This document shows positions 11,355 to 22,761 of a stretch of DNA of 64,000 nucleotides, in pieces. The translations under genes were made by a program, and so were the position numbers. Below the pieces are notes generated by a model. It did no database searches, had not been told where the DNA came from, and saw only the letters and a program-made list of their open reading frames with translations. The stretch lies in the NCBI GenBank assembly GCA_029532415.1, contig JAQOTA010000050.1, positions 3,286,001 to 3,350,000 of the forward strand. Direction: 5' to 3'. This DNA is from Marasmius tenuissimus. Taxonomy: Eukaryota; Basidiomycota; Agaricomycetes; Agaricales; Marasmiaceae. Within the stretch, counting starts at the first letter, position 1, and every line of letters starts with the position of its first letter.

Positions 11355-11924
11355 TAGTGATGTGCGGGCTCGGGCTTGAGCCCTGGTGAGCCCAAGCCGA
11401 GCCCGGGGCTTGAAAAGCCCAGCCCAGCCCTGGCAGAGGGCTTCAGGGGGCTTAGGGCTCGGGCTCAACATTTTATAAGCCCAAGCCCTAGGCTCAGGCC
11501 CTCTGGCATTGTCCACCGGCGAGAATTAAAATTATTCTAGTCCTCCGAGAATTGTCAGCCCCCGTGTTGATAACAATAGTAGGTGAGACTCGTTTATCTT
11601 TTGTGGCTGAAATTGAGGTCACTACTCATTGAGCCCAGGCTACCAGTCACAGAAGACATGTTGATTGCGCCTCCCTGGACCAACATGTTTGGCGGGCAAT
11701 GGTTGGAAGGGACTTCAAGACGGATTCTACACTGTTTAACATGTTCTATTTTCCTTACCGTGATAATGTACGAGATTAGTATAAGCCCGGGCTCAGGCCC
11801 AAGCCCCAGGGCTTTGACCTCAGGCTTGGGCTCAAGGCTCGGGCTCGGATTTCAGTGAGCCTAAGCCCTCAAAGCCGAGCCCAAGCCCGAGGCTTTGAGC
11901 CGAGCCCGAGCCCGCGCATCACTA
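11355..11924. mobile_element. 570-bp hAT-like MITE with 8-bp target-site duplication
   Basis: The ends are inverted: both termini read TAGTGATG[T/C]GCGGGCTCGGG inward (22 bases, one mismatch). The flanking 8-mer GTCTCATG is present at 11347-11354 and exactly repeated at 11925-11932. An 8-bp duplication and TAGTGATG-type ends fit the hAT superfamily. Both arms (11355-11520 and 11785-11924) are packed with AGCCC/GGGCT words that can form long hairpins, while the middle is plain sequence. No transposase is encoded, so it would be moved by an enzyme elsewhere. The perfect duplication implies a fairly young insertion. Confidence 0.88.
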
Positions 11925-11989
11925 GTCTCATGTTACTTTCGAATAGTACAGTACGGCAAAGGAAAATGAAATAGACTATTCGATAATGA

Positions 11990-12221
11990 CTACTTAGTAC
12001 TTGCTACGAACTGCGCCAGAGGTGTTGGTAAACGAAACGAGATTAGGGACCGAGCAAGACTCACCGGCTTTCCGAGGCAGGTTGCAAGAGTCGTCTTGTA
12101 ATATGGAGTCATGCTTCTATTACTGCCTGTAAAAGATGTCAGTAAGTCTGTCGAGCGAGACGCAGAGGATGGAGCACATACCGTAGGTTCCGGTAGGCGT
12201 CGTAGGAGTAGGTGAGTGCAT
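11990..12221 (-). CDS. Possible small spliced gene, 42-aa product
   Basis: Three short exons join in phase with textbook splice sites: exon 12182-12221, intron 12127-12181 (GTATGT..CAG), exon 12065-12126, intron 12011-12064 (GTGAGT..CAG), and a final exon to TAG at 11990-11992. The product starts MHSPTPTTPTGTYG, continues with SNRSMTPYYKTTLATCLG and ends KPFVASTK. It is Ser/Thr/Tyr-rich with no signal peptide or domain I recognise. It lies between the MITE and the T5orf172 gene on the same strand. It is too short for frame statistics, so the call rests on the two well-formed introns. Confidence 0.4.
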
Positions 12222-12296
12222 AACCTGTACAGTAATTTTTGTGTTTGTACGCTATAGTTCGTTGAGAAAAAACCAGACGGGAAAATAAATCATAGT

Positions 12297-12866
12297 TTAT
12301 ACATTACGGAGTCTCAAAATGACACGTTCTGCGAATTCGAGGGCCGCCTCGATGGGCAATCCTTCAGTTTCGAACCACTCCTTGTGACACCTTCTATCTT
12401 TGCCTATTGGAGGGTAAGAAAACGAAGGGATTCATGCATCGAAAACGCACAACAGCAAACCATGGTCGTTCGTGAAAATCCGTGGGATAGAAGCCAGAGG
12501 TGGACACAGGCCTCTGTAGAGTAGTTAGATCCATACTGAGAACGACGAGCACAACTCACCGGCTTTACGACTGTGAAGAGCCGTCCAACGTCCAATTTCC
12601 TGCCAAAGGACGCGATGGCAAAGTCTTTGGTGCTCCGCAAATCGTCGCTCGTAATCTCCTGACATCCCTATCTTCACGAAGTGTTTCCCTTTAAACGTCC
12701 CTTCCAGCAGATAAAGGTCAGCTTCTGCGTCGGTTTGGCTTGGTTTTCGTCGTCTTCGGCTGAGATACCGACTGAGGTAACGGGGATCGTTGAAGGTGAA
12801 TTGTCCCCGATTTCGGCGTTTCTTATGGGTTTTCCAGGAGAGGGGTTTGAGGTTGACGGGCACCAT
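12297..12866 (-). CDS. T5orf172/GIY-YIG-like domain protein
   Basis: The first exon carries an Arg/Lys-rich N-terminus, then DLYLLEGTFKGKHFVKIGMS and R-R-F-A-E-H-Q, the K-[IV]-G-x-[ST] core of the T5orf172 (MUG113) branch of the GIY-YIG fold, usually linked to DNA binding or cutting. Introns at 12514-12559 (GTGAGT..CAG) and 12404-12450 (GTGCGT..TAG) join it to HLWLLSHGFSRTTMVCC and then CKDRRCHKEWFE, the usual Cys/His end of this domain family. The product is about 160 aa and stops at TAA 12297-12299. The start was set at the first ATG (12864-12866); an ATG-less extension upstream was ignored. A second gene of the same type lies at 22.8 kb on the other strand. Confidence 0.65.
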
Positions 12867-13560
12867 GTAAGGGAGAAGAGTTTTGGGGTGATGAGCGGTG
12901 GATAGAAAACGACGACGACGACGGACGAGAAACAAAGTGAGTTGAGGCCTCTCGCGGTCAAAAATAGGACTGACGTCACATGAGTTAACGGTCCCGGACC
13001 GGCCGGTATTCAACACGTTGATGACCGGTTCAGCGTTTAAGTGGTTTAACGCTCAGACCGGCGTTTTATGAGCGTCAACTCGTACAGCCGACAACCACAC
13101 GTCCTGTGGATACCTGTGGATGCTCCCGTTAGGGAACAAAGGTAAGTGAATACTGGTAGGGCGAAGTCCGATGAATTACCTGATTAATGGGTCAGTATGT
13201 AACTCGTCAAGTATTAAAATGACGAACCTTGCGTGTTAGTAGAAACGTTGAACAGCAGAGTGGAATGCAGCTGGGTACGACGGAAGACGACGAACGGCCC
13301 AAAAAGAGTCAAGATGAGATCGCGTAAAGAACTAATCACTTACTTTTCAGTGAAAGACATGGTGACACGGACACACTCTCCGAAGAGAGGAACGGGTGAA
13401 AAATTGATATGGCGTTTACTTTCGTGTGCAAGAAACCACACCGAAACGCCAGCAACCAAACGGAAAGATTGGACTGCACTGGAATGCACAAGTGAAACGC
13501 GAGCAGTATGATGGCTCTTGAGGCATGGGTGAGAATCTAAACCAGGGAATGAACGGTTGA
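12867..13560. other. Intergenic region, no gene seen
   Basis: Promoter side of the T5orf172 gene and a lead-in to the tandem repeat. Diverged words of the repeat (CGAAACGCCAGCAACC, TGCACAAGTGAAACGCG) already appear near 13440-13500. No supported ORF. Confidence 0.45.
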
Positions 13561-14880
13561 GGGTCACAAGGGATCGGTAAAAGGGTGGAAACACTTAAGC
13601 GTGCGGGTATGATCGAAGACCCAAACCAAAGATCCAAAGAACGAGAAAAGATCAGTAACACAGTCAAAAGTCAGGTATGGGCAAAGACCCGAACCAGGCA
13701 TCGGAGTTGAACGGAAAACCTATAACAGAAAGTGAACGGGTAAGGGGGGCCAGGAATCGAAATAGGGTGAAAATACTAGAACGTCCGGACGTGAGCAAAT
13801 ACCCAGTCCAGAAATCAAAAGGAATCAGCAACGGCCATCAAAGCAATCACTGGTCAGGTATGGGCAAAGACTCAAACCAGACATCGAAAGGATGGAGCGC
13901 ACTGAAAGGTACAAGCAAAGAATTGCACCTGTCAATTAAGCGCATACTGAATTTGAAGGTATAGGCGTGGACCTATACCAGAAAGTAAATGGATCAGGGA
14001 CACCAGGGATCGAGAAAAAGTTGGAAACCCGTGAATGTCTGGTTATAGGCGAAGACCCATACCAGAGAGCGAGAGGAATAGAAAAAGGCCATCACGATCA
14101 ATAGTCAGGTACGGGCAAAGACCCCAACCAGACATCGAAAGGATGGAGCGCACTCAAAGGTACAAGCAAAGACTTGCACCCGTCATTTCAGCGAATCCCG
14201 AAAGGCATAATGAATTCGAGGGTAAGGGCGTAGACCTATACGAGAAAGTGAATGGGTGAGGGGCACCAGGGATCGAGAAAAGGGCTGGAAACATCTGAAC
14301 GTCTGAGTAAAGGCAAAGACCGATACCAGAGAGCGAAAGGAATACAAAAAGGCCATCAATACGATCAATAGTCAGGTACGGGCAAAGACCCCAACCAGAC
14401 ATCGAAAGGATGGAGCGCACTCAAAGGTACAAGCAAAGACTTGCACCCGTCATTTCAGCGAATCCTGAAAGGCATAATGAATTCGAGGGTATGGGCATAG
14501 ACCTATACGAGAAAGTGAATGGGTGAGGGGCACCAGGGATCGAGAGTAATCAGGTATGGGCAAAGACCCAAACCAGACATCGAAAAGAAGGAGCGCACTG
14601 AAAGGTACAAGCAAAGACTTGTACCCGTCGATTTTGCAACTCGCGAATGGTATAATAGCTTTGAAGGTATGGGCGAGGACCTATATCAGGAAATGAAAGA
14701 GTGAGGGGCACCATGGATCAAGAAACTCTTGGAAATATTCGAACGTCTGGGTATGGGCGAAGACCCAGTCCAGAAAACGAAAGGAATGGACAAGGCCAGC
14801 AACCCAATCAATAGTCAGCTCCGGGCAAAGACCCGAGCCAGAACTGAAAGCATCGAACGAAATGCACGGCACAAGGGAAT
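13560..14880. repeat. Nested tandem repeat (minisatellite), unit about 250-270 bp
   Basis: A block containing GGGCAAAGACCC..ACCAGACATCGAAA recurs at about 13680, 13864, 14114, 14383, 14560 and 14826. Spacings are about 184, 250, 270, 177 and 266 bases, so some units are shortened. Inside each unit the same core recurs in altered form: GCAAAGACTTGCACC, GGGC[AG]TAGACCTATAC and GGCGAAGACCCATACCAG, about 50-80 bases apart. This suggests an ancient shorter repeat that was later amplified as a longer unit. The linking text includes GGGGCACCAGGGATCGAGA and AAAGGCATAATGAATTCGAG. ORFs here are repeat-driven and not supported as genes. Confidence 0.8.
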
Positions 14881-15159
14881 ATTCAACGAGATTCGAGTTG
14901 ATACCGGAGCGAAGAGCTGTGCGAGAAATCGAATTGGGATTAATGGGGGTGTGAGGAAGAGTTCTCTCGCCATGCCTGGGAATGCCCTCAACCCTGACTC
15001 GTGGATGCTGACCAACGTGCGTTTTGCAGAGATGATGTCATCGCGGGAGACTCGGCCTACTGCGAAGCTGGGGCGTTACCTAACGTCCGAAACTGGCCTC
15101 GAGGGCAGGTTTCAAGGTGCGGTAATGATGGACATTGCTGGTATCCCTGAGCGATAGTA

Positions 15160-15549
15160 AAAGATATCAATCAAGCAGAAGTCTTATGGCACTCGGGCAA
15201 TGGCCCCCCTCCATGTTCACGCATCTTTCAGATTAACGGGCGCGACATTCAAGTTAACAATAGCTTCAAGGCCAAGTTAATTACATAGGTAGGGGTGCAT
15301 TTTGACTTCGTTCTCCTCACAAGCTACTTTTTATACCTCATGCGCCACCGTCAGAAGTCACAGTCCGCAATTCATCTAGCTTGCAACGTAGATTCCATCG
15401 TACCCAACACAGATAATCGAAAGTTCCGCTACCAATGCAATGTACATGCTCGCCCACGATAACTACATATTTACAAGAACCTTACAGTTGAAAGAAAATG
15501 ATCAGCACTCTTGTGGGGTTGAACTGATGCCACGAGTGCGCTTACTCCT
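15160..15549. other. Intergenic region, no gene seen
   Basis: About 390 bases between the minisatellite region and the stop of the next minus-strand gene. No domain, repeat or RNA gene recognised. Confidence 0.4.
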
Positions 15550-16786
15550 TCAAATGATGACATGAACAGACTCGATTGTAGCAGTGAACCGATCCAGTTC
15601 TAACTCTGGGATTACTACGTGATTAAGAGAGAAAGATATCTCTACGAGCGCCCCTGATCGTAATACTGTTGGCACGTCGATTGGAGACACTATATCGCCG
15701 TATCTGGTTTTGGTAGGCAGAGGGCGAACTTTATGGGAACGACTCATTACGATGTTGTGTAATTCTTGGGTAGCGCTAGGTAGAACTGGCCATCCAGCAG
15801 TCGAGGTAACTGCCGGAAGTAGAACGGGACAACGACGCAATTTGAGACATGCATCAATGGGTGACTGCGCAAAAAAATATACGTACCTTTGTGATGGTCC
15901 ATGTACTCTTTTTCTAGGAAGGGGAAGTCTCCTTCCTCCACTGGTTCAAATAGCTTATGCGTGAATATAATGGTGTGGACATCATTTGGTCGACGCCACA
16001 GGTCAACGGCGGACAGACCACTCGTTTTCCAGCCCACAGTCTTATTGCATTGTAATCCTATCAAGCTCTCTATTACGCGAAGCCCTGTTACGAAACAACT
16101 GTGAAAAGGAGACATTTTGGACGATGGTTTGACCAGTGAAACTGTCAAGCGCACATCCAACAGTGAAGGAGTCTGTCTTGTTGGACGCTAACAGGACGTT
16201 GGGTCAGTTGGGTCACACACATTCGCAAGACGACGGGAAAACTCACCGTATATGTCCCGTGAGGAGCGACAGAGGTGCCGTCCTTATCTACGACACCGAC
16301 CATTGTCAAAACGGCAGGAGTCACACTTCCATTGATGCACAGCGTGGCAACCTTGTCTTCAGAACGGAGACGTAGCCAACGAAAGTGCTCTATGTCTTCT
16401 GCGTTCATGGTGCAGGGACACACTTTATTATCGAGGAGACGTCGGTGTGCAGCTGCGACAGTGTTGAGCAGCGTGGGGTACGCCATGTAAAGCGGATTGC
16501 CTGTAGGATTATGATATGAACTTTGATCAATTTAGAACTCAACTAATGAGACATATCTTTATAAGGATCGCAGTATCCGAACACTGACCAACACGGCAGC
16601 AGTAGTAGAGTGGGAGAAAGTGGTCCAGAAAGTTTAACCACCCATGGTTCGTTCACATTTGCTATCGGACACATAATCTGACAGTTTGGCTTGATACATG
16701 AGTCTGACATCACTTTCAGCCGTCCCAGCACCGTGAGTCACTGAGTGGATTCGTGAGATAGTGATTGAGAACTTAAGCGTCGTCAT
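15550..16786 (-). CDS. Uncharacterised spliced gene, about 300 aa
   Basis: Four exons can be joined in phase: 16639-16786 (start ATG 16784-16786), 16247-16500, 15887-16172 and 15550-15809. The introns are 16501-16638, 16173-16246 (GTGAGT..CAG) and 15810-15886 (GTACGT..CAG). The protein includes YMAYPTLLNTVAAAHRRLLD, a C-P-C pair, FRWLRLRSEDKV, VGVVDKDGT, DLWRRPNDVHTIIFTHKLF and PKNY/SRSHKVRPLPTKTRYGD. It has no transmembrane span or signal peptide and I recognise no domain. The first intron is long for this genome (138 nt) and may hide another exon (GYCDPYKD is readable in it). It sits just upstream of an F-box gene. Confidence 0.5.
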
Positions 16787-16808
16787 TGTGGTCAAAGTTC
16801 CGCCAACG

Positions 16809-18279
16809 TCAATCGGTATGATAAACACGTTCCTCCATGGTGCACACTCTGTCTTGTAAACACTCCCACCCTACTCCGATACTCCAGTTCCATATAAACC
16901 AACTATCGAATTGGAGTTGCTTCAAATTGACGCCTTCGTTCCTTTGCCATTCATAGAACAACGTCGTAAGGGAATTGTCTGTGATAGTCGAGCCTCCAAA
17001 AGTACTCGACGTGAGGCCGAAAATGGCGAGATACTCCATATTAGCGAATCGCCAGGTAAAGTTATTGCTGGGACACAAAACTGTCTAAGCGCCCCGTCAG
17101 ATGAGGCGGTGGGATGTGAGTGAACGAACGTACGTCTGCGATGTCTTCATATGCGCTTTCAATGTGCAAAAGGCGCAAAGAAGGGCCTAAGTTCGAAATT
17201 TGGTTGAGATTCCCAGTGTCCAAAGTAACGACATTGAGGTAAAGCTCGTCGAGAGCCATAAGAGGCGTGGGATAACTTGTAGCATTGAGGAACTCCTGGA
17301 ATTCTGTCAACGCTTCGGTCAGAATAAGGACCGATAGGTGGTTCAATGAATATGCTGAGAACAAACACTTCAAAAACGACATCGGTCCTTCATACGTTCT
17401 TAGCTTCTCTAGCGTAAAGCTGTGTTGAATACGAATATCAGAGGACGACCGCACCTTCAGTACGGTAATCCCACTTTGAAGGAGGAAAAGCATGTCTTCC
17501 AAGCACGAATAATGTTCTCGGTGTAATGCTTCTTGATGATAATCACAAAGAACCAATTCTTGGATGTTGCCCGTATCGCCTTCCCTTACGGAATGACGAG
17601 AAGCAGAAATGAGAGGTGAGATCGCAGGCGTTGAAGTCATGTCGAAGGTGAGAGTGTGCACTGTGGGCAGTGCTAGTAAAGATGCCAATATGAGGGGGGT
17701 ATAATGGGAAGACCGAAAGTCTGAGTGAAGACAATCCATAATTGAGATTTTGGTTAGCCGGGTATCGGTACCCATACCTCTCATGAGGTCAACAGGCAAA
17801 CTCCCAAAGGCTGTCGGAATTTCGATGTTCACAAAGGATATTTCCCGAAGTGGCTTTACTTCTGAGACAAGTCTCGGAAGGAAATACGCTGGTAGGCGCA
17901 CATGGTACAGTTCGATATCCGTAAGGTTTGAGAATAAGGTTGAAAGTCAGAGGATATCAATCCAACGGAATACTTGTCGGTAACAGAATGGGTCCCGTCG
18001 TCGAGATATGCCCAATGTCAACATAGTAGGGTATTGAAGGAATTGTGAGGATAACATGGGTGGTGAAGACAGAGAAGTGAGATATGCATTCACTTTCTGC
18101 ATACGTTCCCAGAAGGGAAAATGTTGTCGGGCTGCAGCTGGTGATTGATAGGTAATATGGCGACACAGTAGTTTACAGGCGATTGGGTAGAGAGCTGAAC
18201 AAGTCTGTTGTACGGAGTGCAACGCTCGCGGGTCGCTGTACGAGAGTATTCGCGACCATACGTCATGGGGAAGTAACAC
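16809..18279 (-). pseudogene. F-box/LRR-like gene interrupted by an in-frame TGA
   Basis: Starts at ATG 18277-18279 with an F-box (LPHDVWSRILSYSDPRALHS, then CSALYPIACKLLCRHI), which recruits SCF ubiquitin ligase. Leucine-rich segments follow (SNLTDIELYHVRLPAYFLP, REISFVNIEIP, LKCLFSAYSLNHLSVLILT). An intron at 17081-17129 joins to RFANMEYLAIFGLTSSTFGG and a stop at 16809. The same frame runs from the F-box into the LRR part but contains TGA at 17947-17949, in IDIL-stop-LSTLFSNL. CGA to TGA would explain it. A 78-nt intron at 17889-17966 could skip the stop but would delete a clearly LRR-like stretch. The gene is probably non-functional or misread at one base. Confidence 0.65.
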
Positions 18280-18551
18280 GAAGGGAGTAAGGTTGGTAAC
18301 GGAACGCGAAGTCTGGGTAGGCAGTCAGAAATTAGTCGCTAGATTCGTAGAGCAACGATGTCAAAAAGCCACACCATGGATTCAACTACTGTGATGGAGA
18401 GCGAGCGATTAGGCCTTGAGCAGTAACGTTGCAGCTTGATTTGAAGGTGAGAATAAAAGCGAAAACCTGGCGTAGCGCAGTAGGTATGGAGCATCGAGTC
18501 ACAACTATGATTCATTCAGGCACAAGTCAGCTCTTATTCCAGTACATGATA

Positions 18552-20384
18552 TTATACCGCCCTTTCGTCATTGTCCGGATATATCCTAGTACCCCCGACT
18601 TCCATGAGAACGTCCACTGAACTATAACGGGCTAGGTTCACCGCTCGTTGCCTCAGCTGTGCTATGTCCACACCTGAATCCACACACAAAGTAATAGGGG
18701 GGTCAAACCAATTCGGAAAACCACCCCAAGACCAAAATTTAATTGAGATTGACGCCCATGTCATCGCTTCCATCATTGTACCTGTCTGGTAGCGCCTTGA
18801 TTCTGCAACTTCGATGAAGGCGTGGAGTATCGACTGCAACACAGGACCATCCAGCTGCACGAATCCACCCTGTAGAATGGTGAACGAAAAGCTGGTTAGA
18901 GCTGGGAGCCGAAGACGCGAGGCTGTGGATGATCCACGCCGCATGAGCGTCAACAATTCCTCAGAAGCCACTGATGATTGATCAACGTCCTCTGTACGCA
19001 CTGTGAGCTCGAAAGACCGTAGCCGGTCGAGGCGATCACTCAGACTGTGCCAGAGGCTTGGGGTGCTCGTCAAGCATTCAGTGTCCATCATAAAGCACAG
19101 ATGCTCCAATCGACAACCACTATGATCAATAAAGTCCCGGAGGGACGCTACCATGTCCAGTCGAGACACAACCGTGTTGTGCGCAAGCGATACCAAGGAA
19201 GGTGCCAGTATGTGGTGCAGAACAGGCAAGGGATTCCAACCGTCGTAATTAAGGACTAGTGTTGTGAGACGGGGGAAAATGAGCAGGTTGGAATCTCCCA
19301 TTATCATTTCGGCTGTCCAATTGACCTTGATGGTCAGCTCCTGTAATTGAGGACATGTACAATGAAGACGTCGCAAATCACTTTTCGTGAACATGTCGTA
19401 ACAAGTAAAGGTTGTGAGGGATTGAAATGACCATGGGACCACTGCTATCAGCCAACATATTGTCGAGACACAGAGAGTAGCTAGTGATGGGGAAGAAAGG
19501 AATTCCTGAACCTGGTGATCGGAGTATGGCTCCTCGTGTGGGACTAGGGGACGATCGCTGCGAAGTGTGGCATGGTTAAGGATTGGGAAAGACACGATCC
19601 CTTGGAAGTCCACTTGGCTGAAAAGGTCTATGGAAGCGTCAAGATTGCGAGTGCGATGGAATGCCTCTCGAAACTCCTCCAACAACGATGGTGCGAGGGT
19701 ATAGTTATGTTGTTCTTCCTGCAGCCTAAATGAATCCAGTCGAAGCATCAACGGCCGACCCCTTGAGTTTTTCAAAGCATGACGAAACGTTGCCGATGCA
19801 TAATCCTGGAAACGCTCTTGGTTTGGAAGAAGGTACAGCAACAGGTCGATACTGATTCGGCACCAAAGCTCTGGGTAAGTCTTAACGATATTCCTCCATC
19901 GATAACAGACCTGAGACAGCGTTTGCGGAATAACTTCCACGCAGTGCTCTGATATCTGTATGGGATAGAAACTGCGCGGTCGACCAAACCAAACCAGCGA
20001 CGTATCGATGTCCTCCGACTCGTAGGGGCGACTGGAAATGGTGCAGATTTCAACGAAGATCTGAGACCAGATTTCCGCTGGGACTTTTCAAAACGATGAC
20101 AGGAGGTGTTGGCGACGTTGAATTCATGTGGCTACTTCATTGCGTTGGAAACTTAATCGTTCCCGTATAGATTCAAGAGCAGATAGTTGCAGATCGTAAG
20201 CTTTGAGAGTACCGATGTCGTCCTCCAAGCACTCGCGTTCGGCGTGATGTTGGCTGCGCTCGTACGCCATGTGCTCCCGAAAGAAAGAATTGGGGATGGG
20301 ATGATGGACCCTTTGCATGAAGGTTGCCGTGCATGAGTCGCAAAGTTGAACGATGAAGTCGTCCTTTTTCAAGGTGATGGTCAT
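18552..20384 (-). pseudogene. F-box protein gene with two in-frame TGA codons
   Basis: The architecture is typical of agaric F-box proteins: an N-terminal helical part from ATG 20382-20384 (IVQLCDSCTATFMQRVHH, then a coiled coil QLSALESIRERLSFQRNEV), an F-box (VPAEIWSQIFVEIC), QVCYRWRNIVKTYPELWCRI, and about 400 residues of LRR-like sequence ending YPDNDERAV. Between coil and F-box the frame reads T-stop-IQRRQHLLSSF-stop-KVPAEIW, with TGA at 20124-20126 and 20088-20090. The intact paralogue at 26-27 kb has EEYRSFLAPVYKLPADTL at the same place, so both stops fall where residues are expected. A 69-nt intron (20084-20152, GTTTCC..AAAAG) would also keep the phase and remove both stops, so a rescued gene is possible. 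Confidence 0.65.
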
Positions 20385-20911
20385 GTCGATAAGGCTGCAA
20401 AGACGAAGATATGTGATCAACACAACATATGCTTGGTGGTGGTTAGGTCTATGATCCCACCTCAAAGTATCGCGGGCGCCCGCCAATAAGAAATATCTGC
20501 TGGGCTGTCGAGCACTGGGAGAAAAGGTGAGGGAAGCAAGGATTGATCGTAGCCACTTGATTTGTGTTTCTTTATATTTCTTTATAGGCATCGCAAGTAA
20601 TGACTTGGTCTACAATTATTTTTTTTCAAACTGCAACCACGTTACCCGGAAAAAAATAAATGTAATAAAACTTGACGTTAAATCGTCCTCGGAATACTGC
20701 GGAAGTGACGACGGAAATTATGCACCAGCATATTATCTATGTGTGCATATAAGGGTCTGTGTCGGCTCTAAAAGCCAATCTCATGGAGGAGACCCCAGGC
20801 TCTAGGCTGAGCGAGTATTACCGCGCCACAGTGTGACAATCGTCAACCGTCTCAACCTTTCTGAACCTCACCAGTCACTAGTCACTGCCGGCCCGACCCA
20901 AGCCTCAATAC
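20385..20911. other. Intergenic region, no gene seen
   Basis: Promoter side of the F-box gene. A-rich near 20600-20680. No RNA gene, repeat or supported ORF. Confidence 0.4.
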
Positions 20912-21142
20912 ACTAGCGCCGGCAGCAAAAATTGATGTCCCCCCAAAATTGGGCTTTAGCCCTGAGAGGGGTTTTGTTGGCTCGGGCAAGGCTCAATCGA
21001 TAGGAGACACTGTCTTGAGTATATCCCAGCAGAAAATTTATGCAGGAGCCCCGCTGGAGACGAGAGAGAGGGCAGAATTTTGGTAGCGTAATGTTTTTCC
21101 CCGCCTTCGGAGCCACTTTCCATATATGTTTTTGCCGCTAGT
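20912..21142. repeat. Possible small inverted-repeat element
   Basis: The left edge reads ACTAGCGCCGGCAGCAAAAA and the right edge, on the other strand, ACTAGCGGCAAAAA. The ends are thus the same apart from a 6-base gap. The 231-bp interior is GC-rich at the ends and codes for nothing. No convincing target duplication was found, so the element status is uncertain. Confidence 0.3.
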
Positions 21143-21379
21143 ACCAACTCTTTCCGCATTACGCTCTTGCACGTGCCATCCTTTCTTTATTCCTTCTTTC
21201 ACACAGGTGCTTGCGCCTTCCTTGACGATTCTCATGACCAACATGGCCATCAAGACAAGTTCACGTATCGCGAAAACGGTCCATCGTCCAAAAGTGGTGC
21301 ATAGGAAGTGCTACCCGTACACAGTGGTAGAGAGGTTCTCCGGCATTTGGGGCGCGCAATGACATGGCTTTAACAGAGT

Positions 21380-22316
21380 ATGTCCTGCGACAACTGTGGG
21401 TTTACCGCCGTCAAGACCTCTGATTTGAAGAGACATAAGTTAACACATCTTAGAGGTACCCAACGAAATGAAATGTGAGTCGCAGCTTTGATTGATTTGC
21501 ACTGAAACCTTATGCCTTGCATTTCTGTTCCTAAGATCCCATCGTTGCAGGTTTTGTTCATATACGACGCTTCATATCTACAATCTCAAGACGCACGAGA
21601 AGATACAGTAAGTGAACTAACATCACCATGGCGTGATACTTCATGTGCTAAAACGAAATGCAAGTACGGGTCAGAAAGACGAATGCTGTAACCATTGCGC
21701 GTTCAAGTCTACGGATTGAGCGTCTTTGAACCGACACCGGCGAAGATTTCACTCGACAGGCGATGACTCTTGCCAAGCAGTGAATTATATACCCTCTCAG
21801 CATGAACGACCTACACCAACATTCATTCTCGGCGCGCCAACTCCGTTGTCCGCCAGTGGTTCTTTAGGCCATGCGACTCGAGTTTCCGCACTTGTCGAGA
21901 CAACGATTGTTGGTATCCGTGACCGGATGAGCGAAGGCGCAGAACTCCCTCACGGGTTTTCCTATGAACGCTTGGATCAAACGATTGACGAAGATTCAGA
22001 ACAACAGCTTCATTGCTCTGTGGGTAGTAAAGACACCCAAGCCTCTATGTTGGATCGGTTGACGTCTGTATCAACGGTTCCAATTACGCCTCGCACATGC
22101 ACTCACAAACAGTCGGTTCATTCGTTACCGCCAGACGACACTACCCGTACTAAGTTCATCCAAGAGTTGACTCCCATTCCGACACCTGCTGCAGCCGCTC
22201 GACGTGTTTCTCCTGCGTCTGCGTTATGTGTCTCACCTTCTTACCTACCGAGTATCCGACAAGTCTTTCCCGCTATCAATTTCGATAATTCCGTTAACCA
22301 CTTCCTCACCCGTTGA
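21380..22316 (+). pseudogene. C2H2 zinc-finger protein with a TGA inside the third finger
   Basis: Exons 21380-21474, 21551-21607 and 21665-22316 join in phase (introns GTGAGT..CAG and GTAAGT..AAG). Finger 1 is CDNCGFTAVKTSDLKRHKLT plus H. Finger 2 is FCSYTTLHIYNLKTHEKIHT with its first Cys missing. Finger 3 is CNHCAFKSTD-stop-ASLNRH, with TGA at 21717-21719. The finger needs exactly 12 residues between the second Cys and the first His, and the stop codon occupies one of them, so an amino acid (probably Arg, CGA) is the ancestral state. The 180-residue tail is Ser/Thr/Pro-rich. It was likely a DNA-binding regulator. Without readthrough the product ends after two and a half fingers. Confidence 0.65.
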
Positions 22317-22761
22317 CTATCGAAAATCACAATTATCTGCCGGTCCGACCATGTCCTCCGTGCCTTCTTATTCCCATCATGTCAAGATATCTACCGTCCC
22401 TGTGCCTTGCAACGACCATCGTTGTAAGATACAATAATAGAACCACTCATAAACTCAACCTTTGTCATTCTCCTCCGGTCCCAAGTCGGAGTTCTATGTT
22501 TCCGGTACGACTTTGTGCAACAATTCAAAGTTTAATCACACGGACACCATCGTTCACACATGAAGAACACATTTTCGGTCAGTCATCCCATCCTACCTTG
22601 CGGCACCTTACATTCTCGAATGAATGTGTGACTGGTCGAACGTACATCATGTACAGGCTCCGAGTGTGTCACCGAATCGATTGTGCTGCGATCCGTTGCG
22701 CGTCAAACTCGACTCATCTACCCTTTCCTCTCTGTTATAGAATCCCCGAGCCCCAGAGCCC
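22317..22761. other. Intergenic region, no gene seen
   Basis: About 445 bases between the zinc-finger tail and the T5orf172 gene on the same strand. It has open frames, but none with family resemblance or splice support. Confidence 0.4.

Noticed and set aside
13233..15157. Several ORFs of 60-140 codons on both strands
   Set aside because: They follow the tandem repeat and appear on both strands with equal quality, as expected of repeat-driven frames.
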